Assembly: GCA_019749805.1 (NCBI GenBank)
Contig: JAIEPH010000074.1
Span: forward strand, 35,547 to 99,546
DNA from: Mycobacteriaceae bacterium
Lineage (GTDB): Bacteria; Actinomycetota; Actinomycetes; Mycobacteriales; Mycobacteriaceae
Direction of reading: 5' to 3'
Length of the DNA: 64,000 nt
Part shown: one piece after another, positions 8,745 to 16,056 of the stretch
How positions within the stretch are numbered: the stretch's first letter is position 1
Layout of the letters: each line of letters starts with the position of its first letter
Translations under genes and position numbers: made by a program
Notes under the pieces: model-generated
The model's database searches: none
Seen by the model: the letters and a program-made list of their open reading frames with translations, nothing else
What the model was told of the DNA's origin: nothing

Positions 8745-8755
8745 GCACGCTCAAC
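8735..8755. promoter_or_regulatory. HAIR-like HspR site 3
   Basis: A perfect CTTGAGT left half at 8735-8741, 7 bases, then GCTCAAC (5 of 7 to the consensus). It overlaps the candidate -35 of dnaK. Confidence 0.7.
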
Positions 8756-8808
8756 TGTCGAAGTGGTCAACGGCAGGCAGTTCGAGTTTGTTCCCCCGAC
8801 GGCTGATA

Positions 8809-8853
8809 GGGCCTTTTGCCCTGTCCGTCGAGGACTTTCACCGAGCGGAAAGT
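8809..8853. promoter_or_regulatory. Candidate regulatory sites upstream of the metal ATPase
   Basis: Two elements lie here. GGGCCTTTTGCCCT at 8809-8822 matches 10 of 14 positions of the DosR core GGGACTWWAGTCCC. An inverted repeat ACTTTC/GAAAGT with an 8-base spacer lies at 8834-8853. Both sit 64-108 bp before the preferred start of the ATPase. The DosR assignment is tentative. Confidence 0.3.
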
Positions 8854-8916
8854 GGCCCAAGCCGCTACCCCGTCGACGACGACGCGAGGACAGTTCCCGG
8901 TGTGGGGCAGACACGT

Positions 8917-11247
8917 GTGGTTGAGGCGCGCTGGCGATCGCTGCGCGAGCCCGTCCTGGTGGTGCTGACCGTCTGCGCTTTGGCCGTCGGCGGCATCCTC
9001 TGGCTGATCGGTCTGCGTGAGGCGGCCGACGTCTGCTGGATCGCCGGGACGGCGGTCGCACTGGTACCTGCTGTGTGGTGGGTGATCTCGACGTTGCGTC
9101 AGGGACGCCTCGGCGTCGACGTCATCGCGGTGCTGGCGCTGGTCGGCACTCTGCTCGTCGGCGAGTATCTGGCCGGCTCCCTGATCGCGGTGATGCTCGC
9201 CGGTGGGCGCGCTCTCGAAGCCGCCGCGGAGCGTCGGGCCACTCATGACCTGCGCGCTTTGCTCGAGCATGCGCCGCGATTCGCTCGCCGACGGGTCGGC
9301 ACGGAGGTCCGGGTCGTCCCGATCGCCGACGTCGTGGTCGGCGACCTGTTGATCGTCGGCCCGGGCGAGACCGTGCCGGTCGACGGACGCGTCGCCGACG
9401 CGTTGGCCGTGTTGGACGAATCCGTGCTGACCGGTGAGTCCGAGCAGGTGGAGCGGCGGGCCGGGGAGCCGGTCCGCAGCGGCGTGGTGAACGCCGGCGG
9501 CCCATTCGAGCTTCGTGCCACCGCCATCGCCAAGGACAGTACCTACGCCGGCATCGTGCGGCTGGCGGAAGCCGCCGGTGCGGAGACTGCGCCGATCGTC
9601 CGGCTGGCCGACCGCTATGCGGCCTGGTTCCTGCCGCTGACGCTCGTCATCGCCGGTGGGGCCTGGCTCGCGACCGGATCAGCGGTGCGAGCGGTCGCCG
9701 TCTTGGTGGTCGCCACCCCCTGCCCGCTGCTACTCGCGGCACCGGTGGCGATCGTGTCCGGCCTGTCGCGTGCGTCACGCCACGGTGTGGTGATCCGCAG
9801 CGGCGGCGCGCTGGAGTCTCTGGGAAGTGCGACGACCTTGGTGATGGACAAGACCGGGACGCTGACGATGGGCCGCCCGATGGTTGTGGGTGTGCTCACC
9901 GCGCCGGGCCGAGACGCCGCAGAGATCCTTCAGCGGGCGGCGTCGGTGGACCAGATGTCGCCGCACGTGCTCGCCGAGGCGATCGTCACCGAAGCGCTGG
10001 CCCGTGGACTGCAACCGTCGCTGCCCACTGAAGTCGGCGAGCAGGCCGGCCGCGGTGTCACCGGCACCGTCGACGGTCACCACATTGAAGTCGGGAAGCT
10101 GTCCGGCCAAACCGGAGACGCAGCTTGGGCACGGGCCGCGGTGAACCGGGCGAGCCTGGATTCGGCGGCGATCGCGTGGGTGTGCGTCGATGGCGAACTG
10201 GCAGGCGCCGTCTTGTTACGAGACCCGTTGCGTCGGAACGCCCCTCGCACGGTACGGCGGCTGCGAGCGGCTGGCCTGAACCGCTTGGTGATGCTGACCG
10301 GTGACCGCGCCGAACCCGCCCGTGAAGTCGCCACTGTGCTGGGACTCGACGAGGTCTACGCCCAGCAGACCCCGGCCGACAAGGTGGCCGCGGTCCGAGA
10401 GGAGAAACAGCGGGCCGGCACCGTGATGGTGGGCGACGGCGTCAACGACGCGCCCGCGCTCGCGGCGGCCACGGTGGGCGTCGCGATGGGGGCGCGCGGC
10501 GCGACCGCGTCCTCGGAAGCCGCCGACATCGTGTTGACGACGGATCGCCTGGACCGCCTCGCCGATGCGATGGACATTGCCAGGTGGTCACGGCGAATCG
10601 CCGTGCAGAGTGCGGTGGTCGGCATGGCACTGTCGTTGGCGGCCATGGTGATTGCCGCCCTGGGCTGGTTGCCTCCGGCCGTCGGCGCGCTGCTGCAGGA
10701 GGGCATCGATGTGGCCGTCATCCTCAACGCGCTTCGCGCCCTGCGCGGCAACCCCGACGTCGAGGTGGATCTACCCGCTGAAACAGAGAACATGTTGCGG
10801 CGCTTCGCAACCGAGCACGACGAACTGCGCGACACCGTCGATCTCCTTCGCGACGCGGCCGACCGATTGGTCACCGGCGCCGACCGGGGCGCACTGGAAT
10901 CGGTGATCCGCGCGAACACCTTTCTCGAGGAGCGGATCCTGCCGCACGAGCAGGCCGAGGAGTCCGGCCTGTACCCGGCGCTGGCCCGTCCGCTCGGAAG
11001 CGGTGAAGCGACGGCCACCATGAGCAGGACGCACGCCGAAATCCGCCGCTTGTCCGACCGCATCGCGGCCCACGTCGAACTCGCCCGGGCCAGCAACGGC
11101 ATCCAACCCGACCAAGTCGATGACCTACTCGCGTGTCTGTACGGGCTGCACGCGGTGCTGCGACTGCACTTCCTGCAAGAGGAGGAGAACTACTTCACCC
11201 TCGCCGACGACGCCGCGGCGACCGGCCTTGACACCGATGATGGCTGA
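8917..11247 (+). CDS. P1B-5-type metal-transporting ATPase with C-terminal hemerythrin domain
   Basis: The product is about 776 residues. It has the P-type ATPase dephosphorylation loop LTGES, membrane motif TPCPLLL, phosphorylation site DKTGTLT, a VMLTGDRAE segment and hinge MVGDGVNDAPAL. The TPC motif and QEGID in a late helix fit the P1B-5 class, whose characterised member Nia exports Ni/Fe. After the last membrane segment, about 160 residues carry a hemerythrin His/Glu pattern (EHDEL, LPHEQAEESGLYP, RTHAEI, LRLHFLQEEENYF), a likely di-iron regulatory domain. No N-terminal metal-binding domain is seen. The start is uncertain: the frame is open from a TTG at 8788, but the GTG at 8917 with GGGG 9 bases upstream is preferred. 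Confidence 0.8.
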   Translation: MVEARWRSLREPVLVVLTVCALAVGGILWLIGLREAADVCWIAGTAVALVPAVWWVISTLRQGRLGVDVIAVLALVGTLLVGEYLAGSLIAVMLAGGRALEAAAERRATHDLRALLEHAPRFARRRVGTEVRVVPIADVVVGDLLIVGPGETVPVDGRVADALAVLDESVLTGESEQVERRAGEPVRSGVVNAGGPFELRATAIAKDSTYAGIVRLAEAAGAETAPIVRLADRYAAWFLPLTLVIAGGAWLATGSAVRAVAVLVVATPCPLLLAAPVAIVSGLSRASRHGVVIRSGGALESLGSATTLVMDKTGTLTMGRPMVVGVLTAPGRDAAEILQRAASVDQMSPHVLAEAIVTEALARGLQPSLPTEVGEQAGRGVTGTVDGHHIEVGKLSGQTGDAAWARAAVNRASLDSAAIAWVCVDGELAGAVLLRDPLRRNAPRTVRRLRAAGLNRLVMLTGDRAEPAREVATVLGLDEVYAQQTPADKVAAVREEKQRAGTVMVGDGVNDAPALAAATVGVAMGARGATASSEAADIVLTTDRLDRLADAMDIARWSRRIAVQSAVVGMALSLAAMVIAALGWLPPAVGALLQEGIDVAVILNALRALRGNPDVEVDLPAETENMLRRFATEHDELRDTVDLLRDAADRLVTGADRGALESVIRANTFLEERILPHEQAEESGLYPALARPLGSGEATATMSRTHAEIRRLSDRIAAHVELARASNGIQPDQVDDLLACLYGLHAVLRLHFLQEEENYFTLADDAAATGLDTDDG

Positions 11248-11442
11248 CGAATGCACACCCCAGGGTCCTTCACCGCGCGCCCGCGAACCCCGGGGAGAGG
11301 GCCAACCGGAGGGGTAGTGCGTTCCGGGTGCAGGTTCAGGGCATCCTGCGCGGCAGCCTCGCTACCAGCGACCCGGAGTAGCGGACCGTCGAATCCTCAC
11401 GCCGGGCTGTAGTCAAACCTGGGTGTCGTCCTAGGGTTAGGC

Positions 11443-12063
11443 ATGACTGCAGCCCAACGTGAGCGCGCCGCCCTGGTGGCGACCATGAGCGAGATCGGGC
11501 CTGACGCGCCCACCCTGTGCGAGGGATGGACCACCCGCGATCTCGCGGCGCATCTGGTGGTCCGGGAGCGCAGACTCGACGCCGCGCCCGGTATCGCGAT
11601 CCCGTTCCTCGCCGGCTACACCGACAAGGTGCAGCGCAGGACCGCATCGGCCACCGGCTGGGAGGAGTTGGTGGACAAGATCTCGTCGGGCCCGCCACTG
11701 CTGTCTCCGTTCAAGCTTCTCGATTCGGTGGCCAACATGGATGAGATGTTCATCCATCACGAAGACGTCCGCAGGGCCCAACCCGGTTGGGAGCCAAGGT
11801 CTCTCGACGCCGAGACAATCGCGGCGCTCCGGCGCCCCGTCGGCATGATGGCCAGGCTGACCATGGGGAAAGTGCCCGCCCGGGTGACGCTGCAGACGGC
11901 TGAAGGCGAAACAGTCGCCGTCGTCGGCAGCGGTCCCGGCTTGACCGTCACCGGAGACATCGGCGAGCTCACGCTGTTCGTCGCCGGTCGCGACGAAGCC
12001 CGGCTCACCTTCTCCGACGCCCAAGCCGCTCAAGCCGTGCGCGCCGCACGAAGAGGCCTGTGA
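11443..12063 (+). CDS. TIGR03085-type maleylpyruvate isomerase-like protein
   Basis: The 206-residue protein begins with a DinB-like four-helix domain typical of mycothiol-dependent maleylpyruvate isomerase N-termini (CEGWTTRDLAAHLVVRERR, then FIHHEDVRRAQPGWEPR). These patterns match the TIGR03085 metal-binding family, and the His residues at about 36 and 105-106 are candidate metal ligands. Substrate and reaction are unknown. TAGGGT lies 5 bases before the ATG, so a leaderless transcript is possible. The stop overlaps the GTG of the lipoprotein gene, so both are probably in one operon. The 195 bp upstream (11248-11442) show no convincing gene. Confidence 0.75.
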   Translation: MTAAQRERAALVATMSEIGPDAPTLCEGWTTRDLAAHLVVRERRLDAAPGIAIPFLAGYTDKVQRRTASATGWEELVDKISSGPPLLSPFKLLDSVANMDEMFIHHEDVRRAQPGWEPRSLDAETIAALRRPVGMMARLTMGKVPARVTLQTAEGETVAVVGSGPGLTVTGDIGELTLFVAGRDEARLTFSDAQAAQAVRAARRGL

Positions 12064-12608
12064 AGGGCGGCGTCGCCGCTGGGCTTCTGCTGTCCGCGGC
12101 CGTACTGGCCGGTTGCTCCACAACCGTTGAGGGCAACCCCGTCGCGTCCAGCGCCTCACCGACCGAACCGAGCTTTCCGACATCCAGGCCGACGCGAACG
12201 CCGACGCCGAGCAGCGCACCGCCGTCCACACCACCGTCCACGCCGCCGCCGACGGGGCTGCCCGGCGCGACGACACTGCCACCCGATGAGTCCGGTTACG
12301 TGTTCATCGAAACCAAATCCGGTCTGACGCGCTGCCAGATCTCCGAGGCCGAGGTCGGCTGCGAATCGCAGTTCACCAACTCGGTCGAAGTGAACGGCAT
12401 GCCCGCCAACGGGGTGAAAGTCACCGCCGACGGCAGCATGACCTGGGTCGTCGGCAATCTCGGAAACATCCCCGCCATCCCGCTGGACTACCAGACCTAC
12501 CGTGCTCTCGGCTGGACCATCGCGGCGACCAGCGACGGCACCCGGTTCACCAACGACGGCACCGGTCACGGCATGTTCGTCAACACCTCGGGCGTCGAGG
12601 TCTTCTGA
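12060..12608 (+). CDS. Lipoprotein with Pro/Ser/Thr-rich linker
   Basis: The 182-residue protein has a lipoprotein signal peptide with lipobox LAGC, giving a predicted lipidated Cys at residue 19. A linker rich in Pro, Ser and Thr runs to about residue 68. A globular domain of about 110 residues follows, with a Cys pair (TRCQ...VGCE) that could form a disulfide. The function is not recognised. The GTG start overlaps the stop of the upstream gene. Confidence 0.75.
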   Translation: MKGGVAAGLLLSAAVLAGCSTTVEGNPVASSASPTEPSFPTSRPTRTPTPSSAPPSTPPSTPPPTGLPGATTLPPDESGYVFIETKSGLTRCQISEAEVGCESQFTNSVEVNGMPANGVKVTADGSMTWVVGNLGNIPAIPLDYQTYRALGWTIAATSDGTRFTNDGTGHGMFVNTSGVEVF

Positions 12609-12616
12609 ACCGCCAT

Positions 12617-12622
12617 TAGGGT
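12617..12622 (+). promoter_or_regulatory. Leaderless-type -10 (TAGGGT)
   Basis: A TAnnnT element ends 7 bases before the GTG at 12630. Mycobacterial leaderless genes commonly start transcription at the first base of a purine-led start codon placed this far from the -10. Confidence 0.4.
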
Positions 12623-12629
12623 GGAGCGC

Positions 12630-13574
12630 GTGGCTTCACCACCGGACTTCCGGGTCTTCGTCGAACCTCAACAGGGCGCCACCTACAACGACCAACTGGC
12701 GGTCGCCCGCACGGCCGAAGCCGCCGGGTACTCGGCGTTCTTCCGCTCCGACCACTTCATCGCCATGAGCGGTGACGGCCTACCTGGACCCACCGACTCC
12801 TGGGTCACGCTGGGCGGCATCGCCCGCGAGACCACCTCGATACGGCTCGGCACTTTGGTCACCTCGGCCACCTTCCGCTATCCGGGCCCCCTGGCGATCG
12901 CAGTCGCACAGGTCGACGAAATGAGCGGCGGCCGTGTGGAATTGGGCATCGGCGCAGGCTGGTTCGAAGCCGAGCACAAGGCCTACGCCATCCCGTTCCC
13001 TCCGCTGGGCGAACGCTTCGACCGGCTGACCGAACAACTGAACATCATCACGGGCCTCTGGACGACACCGAGCGGCGAGACGTTTGATTACGCCGGCGCC
13101 CACTACGCCGTCGCGGAATCTCCCGCCCTACCCAAACCGGTCCAGTCGCCGCATCCGCCGATCATCATCGGTGGCGCCGGCGCCAAGCGGACACCGGCGC
13201 TCGCCGCGCAGTTCGCCGCCGAGTTCAACATCCCGTTCGCGCCGCTCGAAACGGCTCAGACTCAGTTCGAGCGGGTCGCCTCGGCGGTGGCCGATGCCGG
13301 ACGCGCAACCGAGTCGATGACGTACTCCGCGGCCTTCGTGATCTGCGCGGGTCGAAATGAGCAGGAGATCTCCCGGCGGGCCGCCGCGATCGGTCGCGAG
13401 GTCGACGAGCTGCGCAGCAACTCTCCGCTGGTGGGGACCCCCACCGAGATCGCCGACAAGCTCGGCGCTTACCTGACGATCGGCGTGCAGCGGGTTTACC
13501 TGCAGGTTCTCGATATGTCGGACCTCGACCACGTGGACTTCTTCGCCGCAGAGGTGATCCCGCAGCTCCGCTGA
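12630..13574 (+). CDS. LLM-class F420-dependent oxidoreductase
   Basis: The 314-residue TIM-barrel protein carries luciferase-like monooxygenase signatures: FRVFVEPQQ at the N-terminus, GYSAFFRSDHF, LGTLVTSATFRYPGPLA, RVELGIGAGWFEAEH and PPIIIGGAG. In mycobacteria this group (TIGR03560-like) uses the deazaflavin F420; the substrate cannot be read from sequence. The GTG at 12630 is preferred to the in-frame GTG at 12621 because TAGGGT sits 7 bases upstream of it. Confidence 0.8.
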   Translation: MASPPDFRVFVEPQQGATYNDQLAVARTAEAAGYSAFFRSDHFIAMSGDGLPGPTDSWVTLGGIARETTSIRLGTLVTSATFRYPGPLAIAVAQVDEMSGGRVELGIGAGWFEAEHKAYAIPFPPLGERFDRLTEQLNIITGLWTTPSGETFDYAGAHYAVAESPALPKPVQSPHPPIIIGGAGAKRTPALAAQFAAEFNIPFAPLETAQTQFERVASAVADAGRATESMTYSAAFVICAGRNEQEISRRAAAIGREVDELRSNSPLVGTPTEIADKLGAYLTIGVQRVYLQVLDMSDLDHVDFFAAEVIPQLR

Positions 13575-13600
13575 GCAGGCGCTGACCTGCATGTCGCCGC

Positions 13601-13606
13601 TACTAT
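13601..13606 (+). promoter_or_regulatory. Leaderless-type -10 (TACTAT)
   Basis: TACTAT lies 7 bases before the GTG at 13614, with no Shine-Dalgarno. The same TACTAT element stands in front of the next gene. Confidence 0.45.
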
Positions 13607-13613
13607 CAGCGCC

Positions 13614-14051
13614 GTGGCCCGCCGGGAGATCGACGACGACGGCGGGCAGCCCTGGCACAATCGCACCTCAACGCTCCTCGGGGCCAGCGTTCTCGCGATC
13701 CTGGTGATCGGCATATTGATCGTCGCGGCGACCGCCGTGGCCCGCCAGTTCGGCGAAACCGAGGAAGCCCCTCTCGACTTCGTCACACCCTCGTACTCGG
13801 CAACGGCGTCACGGTCTACTGACACGACCACTACTCAGACGATTACGAGCACGAGTCCGCCGGAGACCACCGACATCGACGGCCCTTCGACATCTCCAAC
13901 GTCATCGTCAGAGACGACGTCGAGCAGCGAGAGTTCGACCAGACGGCCGACGACCCGCAACGATGACGACGAGGACGAAGGCCCCACCACCCGAACGACA
14001 CGGCGCACGCCACGTACCAACATCACGCGTACGCTCAATCCCTACCCCTGA
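13614..14051 (+). CDS. Single-pass membrane protein with Ser/Thr-rich tail
   Basis: The 145-residue protein has a short charged N-terminus, one membrane segment at about residues 22-45 (LLGASVLAILVIGILIVAAT) and a tail of about 95 residues dominated by Thr, Ser, Asp and Arg. Topology suggests the tail is outside the membrane. The family is not recognised. Such tails are often O-mannosylated in mycobacteria (inference). It is followed after 19 bp by another protein of the same design. Confidence 0.65.
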   Translation: MARREIDDDGGQPWHNRTSTLLGASVLAILVIGILIVAATAVARQFGETEEAPLDFVTPSYSATASRSTDTTTTQTITSTSPPETTDIDGPSTSPTSSSETTSSSESSTRRPTTRNDDDEDEGPTTRTTRRTPRTNITRTLNPYP

Positions 14052-14056
14052 GCGCC

Positions 14057-14062
14057 TACTAT
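14057..14062 (+). promoter_or_regulatory. Leaderless-type -10 (TACTAT), second copy
   Basis: TACTAT lies 8 bases before the GTG at 14071. It repeats the promoter arrangement of the preceding gene, so the two may be expressed independently. Confidence 0.4.
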
Positions 14063-14070
14063 CGGAGCCC

Positions 14071-14544
14071 GTGGCGCGATACGGATCTCCTGACGACCCG
14101 AACCATCCGGACGACGACCCCACCGCCTACCTCAACTACGGCGGCGGTGGATATGACGAGCCGCCTGGCCCACCGCCCGGTGACGAGGTCCCGTGGTTCC
14201 GTAAGCCGGGCGCGCTCGTCGCGTTCGGGGCTCTGGGCGCGGTCATCATCGCGTTGATCGTGTTCGGCCTGGCCAAGCTCATCACCGGTGGCGACGCGCC
14301 GTCCGAGCAGACGACGTTGACTCCGCTCACCACGACCTCGCGGTCGGTCACGCCGACGACCACCGCGGTGCCCGAGACCGTGACGGAGACGTACACGCCG
14401 ACCACGACCACCGAGTTGCCGACGACCACCACGACACCACCGACCACGACCACGACCACCACCACGACGCCGAGCGTCAGCACCAGCATCAGCACGAGTA
14501 CCGAAACGAGCACGGTCACCGAAACGGTGACGCCGGCCCCCTAA
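14071..14544 (+). CDS. Single-pass membrane protein with Thr-rich tail
   Basis: The 157-residue protein has a cytoplasmic N-terminus of about 50 residues rich in Asp, Gly and Pro (YGGGGYDEPPGPPPGDEVPW). One membrane segment follows at about residues 55-77, then a tail of about 75 residues consisting largely of Thr with Pro, Val and Ser. The same design (membrane helix then poly-Thr) recurs in the Hsp70-like proteins at 19972 and 56148. Its last 4 bp overlap the end of iniC on the opposite strand. The GTG start is chosen for the upstream TACTAT element; the open frame extends further upstream over the previous gene. Confidence 0.65.
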   Translation: MARYGSPDDPNHPDDDPTAYLNYGGGGYDEPPGPPPGDEVPWFRKPGALVAFGALGAVIIALIVFGLAKLITGGDAPSEQTTLTPLTTTSRSVTPTTTAVPETVTETYTPTTTTELPTTTTTPPTTTTTTTTTPSVSTSISTSTETSTVTETVTPAP

Positions 14545-16034
14545 CGGCGCCTGGCGGCGTACTCGGCGACCAGCGCCTCGGCGCTACGCACGGCGGCCCG
14601 GCAGGCGCGTGTCGTGAACGGATCGTTGAGCGGGTGTTCGGCGCGGCGGCGCCAGCGCTGGGCGGCGGCGAACGCGGACCGGGGCCCGTCGTAGGGGGCA
14701 TCGGGTTGCAAGCCGAGTCTGCTGGCGGCGTCGGTGCCGGAGCCACCGATGATGCGCCGCAGCGACGCCATCTCGTCCTCGTTCAACGTGGTTGGCCGCG
14801 AACGCAATTGGCTGAGCAACCGCAACTCTTCGAACGCGTGGGTGTCGGCCAGCAGCGGGTCGATGTCGGCGATGATGGCGCGGCTCGCGTAGATCGGGTT
14901 GTTCTCCACGAAGCGCCGCAGCGACAGCAGCGCGGTATGCGCCTTGAGCAGATCAGACCGCTGCGCGAACTGCTGGTCGATCACGTCGCGCAGGGCGATC
15001 AGTCCGCTGCGCTCGAGCAGTTCGTCGGCCAGGGCCACCGAATCGGTGACGCCGGCACGCAGCACGGCGATCGAGATCCTGATCCCGAACATGCCGAACC
15101 GGTCGAGCAGCGCGGCCCGGGTGGCGGCGTCGACAGGCAACGAACTGTCCTCGCGCACGAATCGGTCCACCGACAGCATCGCCTTGGTCAGCTCTCCTGC
15201 GTCGACCCCGGCCAGCTTCTCCAACGCGACGAACTCGCTCTGTCGCAGGGTGCGCGCGGTGAGCGCCAGCAGCCCCGACACCGGCACGACCGCCTGGCAG
15301 ATGCCGGTCTTGTCCATCTCGCTGGTGAACCGGGCCGCCACGTCCTTGGCGGACAACATCGCGTCGATCCGGCCGGCACCGATCTCGTCGGCGCGCGACG
15401 CGACACCGATGACTCCGAGCGCCCCCGCCGATCCCCCGACCAGCTCGCCGATCTGCGTGAGCAGCGCGATGTCGGCGGCGTTGAGGGTGCGCAGCAGGAA
15501 CACCACGGCGTCGATGCGTGGGACGCCGTCGTCGGGGACCAGCAGTCGCAACGTGCGTTGAGAGACGTCCTTGGACAGCGACGACGTGCCGGGGGTGTCG
15601 ATGATCGTGGTGTCGATCAGTTCGGCTGCGGGCCACTCGACGTCCAGGTCGACGACGTCCTCGGGATCGAGGGTGGCGAAGTCGAAGGTGAGGCCACCCT
15701 CGACGGCGTCGCGGCCGATCGGCACATTGGAGCGCCGTCCACCCCGATGGTTGGCGGTGACCTTCGGTGTCGGACCGTGCCGGAACCAGGTGACGATGCG
15801 GGTGGCCTCGGTGGCGTCGGTGGGCGCAATGTCCTCGCCCACAAGGGCATTCACCAGGGTCGACTTTCCCGCCTTGAGCGTTCCCGCCAGTGCGATGCGG
15901 ATGGGCTGGTTGAGCCGGCGGCCGATGCGGTCCAGTTCGTTGTGCACGTCGGGACGCTGCGCGTAGGCGGGATCGGAGCGGTAGGCCTGGATGGTTCCGC
16001 CCAGGATCGCGCGCACCTGGTCACTCGTGCTCAT
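14541..16034 (-). CDS. iniC: Dynamin-like GTPase IniC
   Basis: The 497-residue protein has a dynamin-type GTPase domain: P-loop GTLKAGKST at about residues 51-59, switch Thr in DATEATRI, G3 motif DTPGTSS near residue 145 and a G4-like ASRADE. The C-terminal half is helical. IniC is encoded with IniA and IniB in the isoniazid-inducible locus, and IniA is known to reshape membranes. Length matches M. tuberculosis IniC (about 493). It starts 22 bp after iniA, in the same operon. Confidence 0.92.
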   Translation of the reverse strand: MSTSDQVRAILGGTIQAYRSDPAYAQRPDVHNELDRIGRRLNQPIRIALAGTLKAGKSTLVNALVGEDIAPTDATEATRIVTWFRHGPTPKVTANHRGGRRSNVPIGRDAVEGGLTFDFATLDPEDVVDLDVEWPAAELIDTTIIDTPGTSSLSKDVSQRTLRLLVPDDGVPRIDAVVFLLRTLNAADIALLTQIGELVGGSAGALGVIGVASRADEIGAGRIDAMLSAKDVAARFTSEMDKTGICQAVVPVSGLLALTARTLRQSEFVALEKLAGVDAGELTKAMLSVDRFVREDSSLPVDAATRAALLDRFGMFGIRISIAVLRAGVTDSVALADELLERSGLIALRDVIDQQFAQRSDLLKAHTALLSLRRFVENNPIYASRAIIADIDPLLADTHAFEELRLLSQLRSRPTTLNEDEMASLRRIIGGSGTDAASRLGLQPDAPYDGPRSAFAAAQRWRRRAEHPLNDPFTTRACRAAVRSAEALVAEYAARRR

Positions 16035-16056
16035 CGACAGACCAGCTTAAAGCCTG

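Noticed and set aside
8788..8916. TTG start of the metal ATPase at 8788
   Set aside because: No Shine-Dalgarno, no conserved-looking residues, and palindromic regulatory-type sequences fall within this stretch.
11248..11442. Possible small gene between the ATPase and the MPI-like gene
   Set aside because: Only short frames without start signals; nothing supportable was found.
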